DNA from: an uncultured Prevotella sp.
GTDB taxonomy: Bacteria > Bacteroidota > Bacteroidia > Bacteroidales > Bacteroidaceae
Length of the DNA: 64,000 bases
Assembly (NCBI GenBank): GCA_944319815.1
Contig: CALUEX010000003.1
Span: 55,384 to 119,383, forward strand
Reading direction: 5' to 3'
This document shows, piece after piece, positions 28,586 through 36,816 of the stretch. Below the pieces are notes generated by a model. The model was not told the DNA's origin, searched no databases, and saw nothing but the letters and a program-made list of their open reading frames with translations. Made by a program: the position numbers and the translations under genes. The first letter of the stretch is position 1. Each line of letters begins with the position of its first letter.

Positions 28586-28619
28586 AAGACCGTCTCCCCA
28601 TTATTCGGGAGACGGTCTT
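28586..28619. terminator. Hairpin between mntP and the TonB receptor gene
   Basis: AAGACCGTCTCCC (28586-28598) and GGGAGACGGTCTT (28607-28619) pair perfectly over 13 bp with an 8-nt loop. It lies about 50 bp past the receptor's stop on the minus strand, so it is probably its terminator, though the T-run is weak. Confidence 0.65.
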
Positions 28620-28671
28620 CATTTTAAATTTTACAGTGTAATCAAATATGTAAAATCAGCCACACAAGATG

Positions 28672-30831
28672 TCATAATTCGAAGCCGAACCTCACGCCGG
28701 CCATGACCCACAGGCCGGGCTGCGGCACATTGCCGTAGTCAACATAGTCTGCGTCAAACAGATTGTTGGCCTCAACATAGAACGAATACCGCGACTTGTT
28801 CCACGCAAGGCGGGCGTCAACAAGCGAATAGGGCCTGTAATTACGGTTCACCCCACCCGTATCGGTATATGACCCTTCACGGTACTGGTAACGGTAACTA
28901 ACGTCAAGGGCGAGACACGGCAACAAGTCGAGACCAAGCCGGGCTACTACCTTGTGGCGAAGGTACTCCAATGCATAGAGCGACAGCACGCCAGGCTCAC
29001 GCCGTTGGTTCTGGTCGATGTAGGCGTATGACACGCCAAGCGAGCGCAACACTCCCTGGCCGGGCAGCAACCGCCGGAAGTCAACGGAGGCGTTGGCCTC
29101 GACGCCCGTTGAATTTATGCGCGCATGGTTGACGGAAGTCCACACATTATAAAGAGAAGAGGAACGAGTTGACGAGTTGACAAGGGCATTTGCCTCTTGC
29201 CCACCTAAAGTCCCGTCCGCTTGTTTGCCCGTCTGCTCTTCTGCTGGTCTGCTGTCCATGAGCCAATCTATCATGTTCCTGCCCCAATGGCGGTAAACCG
29301 ACAGCGTGGCAACAACGCCGTTCCGTGCATAGCGCAAGCCCACCTCAACAGCCGTCATCTCCTCCGGCTTCAGGTGCTTGTCGGCCTTATGTCCGTCAAC
29401 AGAATAGTACAGCTCGGTGAACGACGGCATACGCAGCGACATATTGAACGAGGCGTATGCCTTGAGGCTGCCCGTCAGGGCATAGCTTGCATCAATGCCG
29501 GGATAGAGCTTGAACGGCATTTCGCTCCACGTGTTCCTCACTGCCGTGAAACCCGCCGACACCGTAAGCCCCCGCCACACGACATTGTGCTCAAGGTAAA
29601 GGCCCAGGTTCGTCCTGTTCAGTCCTAAACCGTAGCTCCTGTCGGTGCCGTGTATGGGCTTAGGCTCGTCCAGCGGCTCGCCGAGGGTTGTCGAGACGAT
29701 GTCCTCGTTGCGGAACTCCGCGCCAAAGGCGGTACGCCCAAGTGCCCAATCGAACCAGCTATCGAGGTTAAGCCCCATGACGTCGGTGCGGTGGTAATTG
29801 AACGGCGAGCGTCCAGGGTCGCCGCGGTAAAACTCATAACGGTCAAGATACCTGTTCCAGTAAACTGACGGACGCAAGTGGAACTTGCCCACGGCCGTCT
29901 CAGCCTTCAAGGCTGTATAGTATTTATTTGTATGCTCATACTGCTCGTCGGACAACGTGCTGTAGAACGTGTTGCTGCCCCACCCTTTCACGCTCATGCC
30001 GGCGTGCCAGTCAACACTCAGGTTACGGCCTTCGTATCCACCTTGGTAGAAGGCCCGCCCGCCTTCATAGTCGGCGTTCAGGTGCCCGGCCTTGCTGCGG
30101 CTGTAACCGTCGCTACGAGTGTAGCCGCCACTTACCTGATTGTGCCATTTGCCTGACACCAGGCTGAAACGCGCCCCGGCATCGGCATATCCGAACGAAC
30201 CGCCGCTTGCATGGACTTCGCCTCCGCTGCCGTCGGCCTTGCGCGTAACGACATTGACAGCCCCAAGGAGCGACGACGTGCCGAACACTCGCCCGGCAGG
30301 GCCCTCTATAACCTCAATGCGTTCAATCTCGCTGATGTCCACGGGCAGGTCAAAGGCGTTGTGCCCCGTCTGCGGGTCGCAGATGTTAATGCCGTTGAGC
30401 AGTATGGCGATGTGCTCGCTCGTACCTCCCCTGATGCTTATGTCCGTCTGTGCCCCTATGGGACCGCGCTGGCGGACGTCCACGCCCACGGCATACTTCA
30501 GCAGGTCATTCACACTTTGCGCCGGCGCGGCGGCAATCTCGTCGCGTCCAAGCACAGTTACAATCCTCGGCACGCGGCCTCCTGCCAGCGGTGCCCGCGA
30601 GGCCGTCACGTCCACTTCTCCCAGCATGACGGTGCGCACCGAGTCTGCCGTCCCCGCGCCGTCAAGGTCTGTGCGCACGCTCACGCCGTCTGCCTTGGCG
30701 TAAGTCAGGGTGGCAACGCTCAGCGTCCCTACAAGCACCTCGCGGCCAAGGCACGCGAACAGGGCGTAACCCTTGCGGCTGAAATGCTTGAACTTGAAGC
30801 TCTCGCGCTTGTTGAAAACTGTTTTGTACAT
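28672..30831 (-). CDS. TonB-dependent outer membrane receptor, BtuB-like
   Basis: The start is taken at MYKTVFNKRESFKFKHFSRK (30831), giving 719 residues; 40 upstream codons are open but contain the promoter. The signal-like hydrophobic segment ALFACLGREVLVGTLSVATL follows. The plug domain shows VNDLLKYAVGVDVRQRGPIG, DISIRGGTSEHIAILLNGIN and IERIEVIEGPAGRVFGTSS, typical of the BtuB/vitamin receptor group. A 22-strand barrel follows, ending in MAGVRFGFEL with a terminal aromatic. B12 uptake is plausible since nrdJ needs cobalamin, but ligand is not proven. Residues about 555-590 (RPAEEQTGKQADGTLGGQEA...) are encoded by an in-frame copy of a dispersed low-complexity repeat (29155-29265). Confidence 0.9.
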   Translation of the reverse strand: MYKTVFNKRESFKFKHFSRKGYALFACLGREVLVGTLSVATLTYAKADGVSVRTDLDGAGTADSVRTVMLGEVDVTASRAPLAGGRVPRIVTVLGRDEIAAAPAQSVNDLLKYAVGVDVRQRGPIGAQTDISIRGGTSEHIAILLNGINICDPQTGHNAFDLPVDISEIERIEVIEGPAGRVFGTSSLLGAVNVVTRKADGSGGEVHASGGSFGYADAGARFSLVSGKWHNQVSGGYTRSDGYSRSKAGHLNADYEGGRAFYQGGYEGRNLSVDWHAGMSVKGWGSNTFYSTLSDEQYEHTNKYYTALKAETAVGKFHLRPSVYWNRYLDRYEFYRGDPGRSPFNYHRTDVMGLNLDSWFDWALGRTAFGAEFRNEDIVSTTLGEPLDEPKPIHGTDRSYGLGLNRTNLGLYLEHNVVWRGLTVSAGFTAVRNTWSEMPFKLYPGIDASYALTGSLKAYASFNMSLRMPSFTELYYSVDGHKADKHLKPEEMTAVEVGLRYARNGVVATLSVYRHWGRNMIDWLMDSRPAEEQTGKQADGTLGGQEANALVNSSTRSSSLYNVWTSVNHARINSTGVEANASVDFRRLLPGQGVLRSLGVSYAYIDQNQRREPGVLSLYALEYLRHKVVARLGLDLLPCLALDVSYRYQYREGSYTDTGGVNRNYRPYSLVDARLAWNKSRYSFYVEANNLFDADYVDYGNVPQPGLWVMAGVRFGFEL
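29155..29265. repeat. Low-complexity repeat inside the TonB receptor gene
   Basis: AACGAGTTGACGAGTTGACA and CGCTTGTTTGCCCGTCTGCT resemble intergenic tracts at 4783-4950 and 43945-44035. Here the repeat stays in frame within the barrel-coding part. Confidence 0.6.
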
Positions 30832-30852
30832 AAAATAAATTTGGTTAAAAAA

Positions 30853-30885
30853 CGTCCCGCTCCGTGCGGGACGGCTGCAAAGATA
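30853..30885 (-). promoter_or_regulatory. Promoter -7 element and leader hairpin of the TonB receptor gene
   Basis: The minus strand has TATCTTTG at 30885-30878. Between it and the ATG lies a GC-rich hairpin, CGTCCCGC and GCGGGACG (30852-30873). The leader is only about 40 nt, too short for a cobalamin riboswitch. Confidence 0.55.
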
Positions 30886-30917
30886 CGGAAAAAAGGCGAC
30901 ACCGCGACATAAAAACA

Positions 30918-30948
30918 AATAAGGATGCCCCGTGTGGGCATCCTTATT
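30918..30948 (-). terminator. Terminator of the MFS transporter gene
   Basis: AATAAGGATGCCC and GGGCATCCTTATT pair over 13 bp with a 5-nt loop. On the minus strand TTGTTTTTATG follows. It is 25 bp past the transporter's stop. Confidence 0.8.
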
Positions 30949-30972
30949 CACATCATTATAATCCAGTTACTA

Positions 30973-32424
30973 TTATTCAACCACTATTGGCTTGTACTTC
31001 GGCACAAGGGCCTTCATGATAATCCAAGCAACGAGATAAGCTACCGCACAGATGCAGAAGATTATCATGTAACCGGCAGGCTTGCCCTCGAAGCCGAGGA
31101 ACGAGAACGCCTCGCCCATGCCTTCAGAGTAAGTGAACAGCTCGCCGGCACCGAGATTGATGAGCAATGAGCCGATACCGCCGGCCATGGCGCCGATACC
31201 AGTAATTGTGGCGATGGTTGACTTGGGGAACATATCGCCGATGGTCGAGAACAGGTTGGCCGACCATGCCTGGTGACCGGCTCCGGCCAAACCGATGATT
31301 ATGGCCGGGAACCATACAGAATAGCCCCCCAGCGGCTGTGCGAACAGTGCGAACAATGGGAAGAACGCAAAGATGAGCATGGCCAACATACGGCCGGCAT
31401 ACGGGCCCATGCCTTTCTTCTCGACGAAGAGTTTGGGCAGGTAACCGCCGTAAATAGACAATACGGTGACAATCAGGTAGAGCACGAAAATCAATGCCAT
31501 ACCCATCGTTGACGATGACGGATAGTTAAACTGGTCAGAGAAATAGGCCGGAGCCCAGAACAGGTAGAACCACCATACGCCGTCAGTGAAGAACTTGCCG
31601 ACAACGAACGACCATGTCTGCTTGTACTTGAAGCACTGCAGGAAGGGTATTGTCTTCTCCTCTTTCGCCTCCTCTGCGGGCTTGGCAGCCTCATCGTCGT
31701 CCTGGTTGATGTATATAAGCTCGGCCTTGTTCACGTGCTTGGAGTTCTCAGGCTTCTCGTAAAGGTGAGCCCAGAAGAACATCCAGATGAAACCGATGGC
31801 ACCAATGATGATGAAAGCCATCTCCCAACCTAAGTACTGGGCAAGGATTGGGATGGTAAGCGGGGCAGCCAACGCGCCAACCGACGCGCCGGAGTTGAAG
31901 ATTGACGTTGCGAACGCACGGTCTTTCTTGGGGAAGTATTCAGCCGTAACCTTGATGGCGGCAGGGAAGTTGCCGGCCTCTCCAAGCGCAAGGATTGCGC
32001 GGCAGACAAGGAACAGCCATGTGCTCAGCGTGGCGATGGCGATGGCCATTTCGCTGCCGGCCTCGACGGCACGGAGAGCAGCAACGGAGTCAAGGCCTTC
32101 GATTTCCATCGTAACCCAGCCGCAACCGGCGTGCAAGCACGCACCGAGCGACCAGATGAAAATAGCCCAAAGATAGCCCTTCTTTATGCCCATCCAGTCA
32201 ACGAACTTACCTGCAAAAAGGCAGGCAACGGCATAAAAGACCGAGAAGAAACCGGTAATCATGCCGTAATGGGCATCATCCCAGTGGAATTCGGGTGCAA
32301 TAAAGTCTTTCCATGTGAGCGAGAGAACTTGCCTGTCAAGGTAGTTCACCGTCGTCGCACAGAAAAGCAACGTGCAAATAACCCAACGGAAGTTGGTCAT
32401 CTTAGTAGTTTGAATTGGATTCAT
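30973..32424 (-). CDS. MFS transporter, hexuronate/sugar-acid (ExuT-like) type
   Basis: The start is taken at MNPIQTTKMTNFRWVICTLL (32424), giving 483 residues; a further 16 codons upstream are open. Twelve TM segments. The N-terminal motif TTVNYLDRQVLSLTW and the loop GKFVDWMGIKKGYLWA, plus RAILALGEAGNFPAAIKVTAE, are typical of the anion:cation symporter family that carries glucuronate and galacturonate. A charged cytoplasmic loop (KPAEEAKEEKT) separates the halves and makes it longer than E. coli ExuT. It probably imports uronic acids from plant or host glycans. No uronate catabolic genes lie beside it in this window. Confidence 0.88.
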   Translation of the reverse strand: MNPIQTTKMTNFRWVICTLLFCATTVNYLDRQVLSLTWKDFIAPEFHWDDAHYGMITGFFSVFYAVACLFAGKFVDWMGIKKGYLWAIFIWSLGACLHAGCGWVTMEIEGLDSVAALRAVEAGSEMAIAIATLSTWLFLVCRAILALGEAGNFPAAIKVTAEYFPKKDRAFATSIFNSGASVGALAAPLTIPILAQYLGWEMAFIIIGAIGFIWMFFWAHLYEKPENSKHVNKAELIYINQDDDEAAKPAEEAKEEKTIPFLQCFKYKQTWSFVVGKFFTDGVWWFYLFWAPAYFSDQFNYPSSSTMGMALIFVLYLIVTVLSIYGGYLPKLFVEKKGMGPYAGRMLAMLIFAFFPLFALFAQPLGGYSVWFPAIIIGLAGAGHQAWSANLFSTIGDMFPKSTIATITGIGAMAGGIGSLLINLGAGELFTYSEGMGEAFSFLGFEGKPAGYMIIFCICAVAYLVAWIIMKALVPKYKPIVVE

Positions 32425-32469
32425 CTTTATTGAATTAATTAATAGTATCTGTTTAAAAGTAAGTTTGCG

Positions 32470-32477
32470 CAAAGTTA
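32470..32477 (-). promoter_or_regulatory. Bacteroidetes -7 element for the MFS gene
   Basis: The minus strand reads TAACTTTG, exact TAnnTTTG, 46 bp upstream of the start at 32424. Confidence 0.6.
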
Positions 32478-32534
32478 CTATTTTTTCATTAAAAAATGAA
32501 TGGCGTCTTGTTAAAATAGCTTAACGCAAACATT

Positions 32535-32660
32535 GTGGAACAAAACATGGCCTTTTATGCAACAAAAGACGTCCTTTCGGCTTGCAATAGGCCACCTATT
32601 GCAAGCCGAAAGGACGTCTTTTATAGCATTGGCGGTTATCGCCTTGACAGTCAAGTGGTT
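32535..32660 (-). terminator. 28-bp perfect hairpin (REP-like copy) acting as murF-alr terminator
   Basis: 32564-32591 and 32595-32622 are perfectly complementary over 28 bp, starting AAAAGACGTCCTTTCGGCTT, with a 3-nt loop. It lies about 50 bp past the murF-alr stop. Flanking words (AAAACATGGCCTTTTATGC, GCGGTTATCGCC then GTCAAGTGGTT) mark it as a member of the AAAAGG/CCTTTT repeat family. Confidence 0.8.
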
Positions 32661-32674
32661 ACGCCGTGTGCGCG

Positions 32675-35149
32675 TCAGTCTTGGAAATACACCCTCTTCA
32701 CGCGGTTGCTGATGCTCGTGAGCACCTCGTATGGGATGGTGCCCATGGCGTCTGAAAGTACCGTTACGGGCAGGTCGTCGCCGAAAATCTCCACCGTGTC
32801 GCCTTCCTTGCAGTCGATGTCGGTCACGTCTATCATGGCAACGTCCATGCAGATGTTGCCGACGTAAGGGGCTTTCTTGCCGTTCACGAGGCAATAGCAC
32901 CGCCCGCAGCCGAGCAGGCGGTTAAGCCCGTCGGCATAGCCGATGGGGATTGCGCCTATAAGACTGTCCCTCGTGAGTATGCCCTTGCGGCTGTAGCCCA
33001 CGGTTTCGTCCTTCGGCACGGGATGGATTTGCAGTATCGTTGTCTTCAGCGTGCACACGTTGTTGATTACGGAGTTGTCGCGGCTGTCGATGCCGTACAG
33101 CCCGAGGCCCAGGCGGCACATATCGAGCTGCCGCTCGGGGAAGTGCTCTATGCCGGCCGAATTGTCCATGTGGCGCAGTATTTTGTGGCTGAAGGCTGCC
33201 TGTAGCCTGTCGCTTCCCTTCTTGAACAGGTCGAACTGGCGCGCCGAGAAATTGTCGAAGTCGTCGCTGTCAGAGCCTACGAAGTGCGAGAACACCGAGC
33301 GCGGGATTACAGCGTTCTGGCGGTTCAGGCGGCTAATCAACTCGTCCATGTCAGTCTCGGGATTGAAGCCAAGGCGGTGCATACCCGTGTCGAGCTTTAT
33401 GTGGACGGGGTATCCCGTGATGCCTTCTTTCTGTGCGGCCTTCACGAGGGCGTCGAGTAACCGGAAGCTGTACACCTCCGGCTCGAGGTCGAAGTCGAAC
33501 ATCGTCTTGAAAGCCGTCATCTCGGGGTTCATTATCATGATGTTCGACGTTATGCCGTTACGCCTCAACGTCACGCCCTCGTCAGCCACGGCCACTGCGA
33601 GATAGTCAACGCGGTGGTCTTGCAGCGTCTTCGCCACCTCGACGGCTCCCGCCCCGTAGGCATCGGCCTTAACCATGCACACGAGCTTGGTGCTCGGCTT
33701 CATGTACGAACGGAAGTGGTTGAGGTTCTTCACCACTGCACCGAGGTTCACCTCAAGTATGGTTTCGTGAACTTTCTGCTCCAAAAGCTCGGTCAGGCGG
33801 TCAAAACTGAACTTGCGCGCGCCCTTCAACAGAATGACCTCATCGTGCAACCCGGCGAACACCGGGCTTGCGATGAACTCGTGGCAATCGGCAAAGAAAT
33901 ACTTTTCGGGTATGTCTATGGCGTCGGCGTTGGCACTTATTTCAGGCCCGATGCCTACGAACTTCTGCACGCCGCGCGTCCTCGCCAGGTCTGACACCTC
34001 TTTATATAATGCCCCACCGGCCTTCCCGCTTTGGTAGATGTCGCTCAACACGAGCGTGCGCTTGCGCCCGGCATGGTCAGGGCGGCGGCTCATGAAGTCA
34101 AGGGCGATGTCCAACGAGTTTACGTCAGAGTTGTATGAGTCGTTGATGAGCGTACATCCGTGCTGCCCTTCCTTCACCTCCAGGCGCATGGCAACAGGCT
34201 CGATGCCCGGCATACGCTCGGCCACTTGTTCCGTGGTAAGCCCCAAATGGAGGGACACTGCGGCACAAGTTATAGAGTTGGCAACCGACGCTTCGTCGAT
34301 GAACGGCAACGTGTAACGGCCTTCCCTGCCACAAAACGAGTAACTTACGGTGGTGGATATACCGCTCTTTTCCACAGACTTGACATACATCTTTGCCGCC
34401 GGGTCTGCCATTGACCATGCTAATTGCTCTCCCTTGTAGCCAAGTCTTGCCACGCAGTGCCTTACCGTTTCGTCGTCCCAAGGGTACACTATGGCCTCTG
34501 CGTCATGAAAGAGTTTCAGCTTCTCCATGCACTTCGCCTCCATCGAGGGGAAGTTCTCCTGGTGCGCCGCGCCAAGGTTCGTCAGCACGCCGACCGTCGG
34601 CTGCACGATGTCACGCAGCGCGCCCATCTCCCCGGGCTGGCTTATGCCGGCCTCGAACACGCCCACCTGGCTGCGCCCGTCGAGCAGCCAGACCGACAGG
34701 GGCACGCCTATTTGCGAATTATAGCTGCGCGGACTGCGCGTAACGACCATCTGCGGCGAGAGCAACTGGTAGAGCCACTCCTTCACGACGGTCTTGCCGT
34801 TGCTGCCGGTGATGCCCACCACGGGGATGTTGAACTCGTCACGGTGGCGTTCGGCCAGGCGTTGCAAGGCCTCAACCGAATGAGGGACTTTCAGAAAATT
34901 AGCGTCCTTGAAAGTCTCGCCGTATCCTTGCGGCAAGTCCTCGACAACGAAATTCCTCACGCCGCGGCGATAGAGGTCGGCTATATACTTGTGACCGTCG
35001 TTGCGGCCAGACTTCACGGCGAAGAACAACGTCTCCTCCGGGAAGCACACGCTGCGGCTGTCGGTCAGTATCCATCTTACGTTACACTCGGCCGCACCGT
35101 AGCGGCGCGCGCCTATCAAGGTTGTTACCTTCTCTATAGAATAGGACAT
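32675..35149 (-). CDS. murF/alr: Bifunctional UDP-MurNAc-tripeptide:D-Ala-D-Ala ligase / alanine racemase
   Basis: The start is taken at MSYSIEKVTTLIGARRYGAA (35149), giving 824 residues. The N-terminal MurF part (about 1-450) contains GITGSNGKTVVKEW (about 113-126), the ATP loop of Mur ligases, and INDSYNSDVNSLDIAL. The C-terminal alanine racemase part (about 465-824) has VCMVKADAYGAGAVEVA with the PLP Lys, HIKLDTGMHRLGF, and the conserved NICMDVAMIDVTD near the catalytic Tyr region. It therefore makes D-Ala and also adds D-Ala-D-Ala to the peptidoglycan precursor. This fusion is known in Bacteroidetes. The neighbouring GSCFA gene lies upstream on the same strand. Confidence 0.97.
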   Translation of the reverse strand: MSYSIEKVTTLIGARRYGAAECNVRWILTDSRSVCFPEETLFFAVKSGRNDGHKYIADLYRRGVRNFVVEDLPQGYGETFKDANFLKVPHSVEALQRLAERHRDEFNIPVVGITGSNGKTVVKEWLYQLLSPQMVVTRSPRSYNSQIGVPLSVWLLDGRSQVGVFEAGISQPGEMGALRDIVQPTVGVLTNLGAAHQENFPSMEAKCMEKLKLFHDAEAIVYPWDDETVRHCVARLGYKGEQLAWSMADPAAKMYVKSVEKSGISTTVSYSFCGREGRYTLPFIDEASVANSITCAAVSLHLGLTTEQVAERMPGIEPVAMRLEVKEGQHGCTLINDSYNSDVNSLDIALDFMSRRPDHAGRKRTLVLSDIYQSGKAGGALYKEVSDLARTRGVQKFVGIGPEISANADAIDIPEKYFFADCHEFIASPVFAGLHDEVILLKGARKFSFDRLTELLEQKVHETILEVNLGAVVKNLNHFRSYMKPSTKLVCMVKADAYGAGAVEVAKTLQDHRVDYLAVAVADEGVTLRRNGITSNIMIMNPEMTAFKTMFDFDLEPEVYSFRLLDALVKAAQKEGITGYPVHIKLDTGMHRLGFNPETDMDELISRLNRQNAVIPRSVFSHFVGSDSDDFDNFSARQFDLFKKGSDRLQAAFSHKILRHMDNSAGIEHFPERQLDMCRLGLGLYGIDSRDNSVINNVCTLKTTILQIHPVPKDETVGYSRKGILTRDSLIGAIPIGYADGLNRLLGCGRCYCLVNGKKAPYVGNICMDVAMIDVTDIDCKEGDTVEIFGDDLPVTVLSDAMGTIPYEVLTSISNRVKRVYFQD

Positions 35150-35271
35150 AACTAAAGTTTTTTGCCACCCCAACCCCCAAAAAGGGATGTGGCATGATAT
35201 GCTTAGCCACTTGGGATAGAATGTCTTTTTATATGTTTTGTATGCTTGAATGCCACTTATTACAACACACT

Positions 35272-36117
35272 TCAATACCTCTCCCTTCGGGATTGGCTCA
35301 TGGTAGTCGCAATTTTCAATACAAAGTTCGGGTATTTTTTTGAGAGTTCGCCTATTTTTAACATTGTTTTATTCATGAAATCCTTATACTCCTGCGACTC
35401 AGGGCGGAACGGCTTGTGCCCAAGGGCTTCCTTCAACGGTCGCCACTCCTCGACGAAGCGCTTGGCCTCCGGCGAGAAGTAAGCATCGGAGAACACCTCC
35501 CAAATGTACTCGACGGCCTGTTCCGAGGGGTGCAGCATATCCGCGGCGTAGAACCTATAGTCGCGCAGCTCGTCGTTGACAATCTCGTATGCGGGGAAAT
35601 AAGTAACCGTCCCGGGGCGTTCCTTCACCAGCCTGTCGGCTGCCAGGAGCAGCACCGCCTTGGAGAGTTGGCTGCCATGGTAGCCGTACTTGGCATAGCG
35701 GATAGGGCTGACCGTCACAACTATCTTTACGTCGGCACGTCTTTCCCGAAGTATATCGACAGCCTTGCCCAAGTAGCCGACGCACTCGTCTACCGTCAGC
35801 TCACGCTCGGTGAACAGGCGTTGCGGCCTCTTTGCGCAGTTGTCAACTATCTCGCCCGTCTCGTTGAGTATGTACACATGGTTCGTGCCCAACGTAAACA
35901 GGGCCACCCTCGGCGCGCATCCGCACCTCTCAACCGTGTGCAGGACGCTCGCAGGATTGTACATCACGCCGTAGGGGTTCACCGTTGCGCGGAACTTCTC
36001 TTCCTTGAACTTACGCCCGATGTTGTCGGCGAAGCACGAGCCTACGAACAACATCTCCTCGCACGGCGCAATCTCAAAACCTGGCTTGTCGATTTTTACC
36101 TTTGTCCTGAACTGCAT
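35272..36117 (-). CDS. GSCFA domain protein
   Basis: A 281-residue protein whose segment LFVGSCFADNIGRKF (about 24-38) contains the GSCFA motif that names the family. This resembles block I of SGNH hydrolases, where the Ser is the nucleophile. The distal block is HPSEQAVEYIWEVF (about 215-228), with a candidate catalytic His. It also has VSPIRYAKYGYHGSQLSKAVL. No signal peptide is seen. It is probably an esterase or acyl transferase, substrate unknown. A -7 element lies 41 bp upstream; it probably shares a transcript with murF-alr, which starts 122 bp downstream. Confidence 0.88.
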   Translation of the reverse strand: MQFRTKVKIDKPGFEIAPCEEMLFVGSCFADNIGRKFKEEKFRATVNPYGVMYNPASVLHTVERCGCAPRVALFTLGTNHVYILNETGEIVDNCAKRPQRLFTERELTVDECVGYLGKAVDILRERRADVKIVVTVSPIRYAKYGYHGSQLSKAVLLLAADRLVKERPGTVTYFPAYEIVNDELRDYRFYAADMLHPSEQAVEYIWEVFSDAYFSPEAKRFVEEWRPLKEALGHKPFRPESQEYKDFMNKTMLKIGELSKKYPNFVLKIATTMSQSRRERY

Positions 36118-36157
36118 AGAGTTAACTAACTTTTAGCCTTTTCATCTTATATGGGCA

Positions 36158-36165
36158 CAAAATTA
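36158..36165 (-). promoter_or_regulatory. Bacteroidetes -7 element for the GSCFA gene
   Basis: The minus strand reads TAATTTTG, matching TAnnTTTG, 41 bp upstream of the ATG at 36117. Confidence 0.5.
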
Positions 36166-36200
36166 TAAATTAAAACTGACTTTCCAATGGATGCAACCGC

Positions 36201-36556
36201 TAAACTTAACGTCGGTTCGGTATTAGACGATGCCGGAGACTCCAACTTAACATCCCGTAAAATCCGATAAAACAGGGCATTCATCCTCCGCCACGTTGCC
36301 ACCCCTCGTGTAGGGACGCTCGGTCTGAGCGTCCAGGTAATGTCGTAAACAGATAGCCGTTGGCGTTTCGCATGGTAACAGTTGTCTGTTTTCATAGTTT
36401 CCCGGACGCTCAGACCGAGCGTCCCTACACGAGGGTGGGCATTAATTAAATGAATGAAAGTCGTTATTTTACCACATGGTTAGCGTAAACATTATCCGCA
36501 AATCAAAAAACACGGCCCGGCAAAAACAGGCTTCTTACGCCGAACTCACGCTAAAC
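36201..36556. mobile_element. REPIN/MITE-like element, copy 2
   Basis: Arms 36310-36340 (GTAGGGACGCTCGGTCTGAG...) and 36398-36428 are complementary over 31 bp with two mismatches. The spacer shares long words with copy 1 at 11002-11312. Ends are TTAACGTCGGTTCGGTATTA (36206-36225) and, inverted, CTTACGCCGAACTCACGCTA (36534-36553). No open frame of note. Confidence 0.75.
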
Positions 36557-36595
36557 TTACGCTCCGAATGAATTGCGGACTATCCTTCATACGGC

Positions 36596-36690
36596 ATCTT
36601 CCGCTCTGCAAAAGGGCACATATTGCACGACAAAAGGGCATCTTTTACGCGGTAAAAGATGCCCTTTTGCAAAACGCTGAATATCAAAGT
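36596..36690 (-). terminator. REP-like AAAAGG/CCTTTT hairpin downstream of fkp
   Basis: CAAAAGGGCATCTTTTAC (36631-36648) pairs perfectly with GTAAAAGATGCCCTTTTG (36652-36669), loop 3 nt. The tail GCTGAATATCAAAG follows. It is about 150 bp past the fkp stop on the minus strand and may end its transcript. Confidence 0.65.
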
Positions 36691-36816
36691 ATTACATGGA
36701 TGTCCACATTTTACTAAATGTGGGCATAAATATAATTAAGAAATTCCACTCAATACAGGCAAATCTCCTTGTTTGCTTGTCTGCTCGTCGCTTGTCTGCT
36801 AAGCTGTAAAGGCTTT

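Noticed and set aside
30832-30951. Longer TonB receptor starting at 30951
   Set aside because: The extra 40 codons span the predicted promoter, leader hairpin and the neighbouring terminator; the start at 30831 gives a proper N-terminus.
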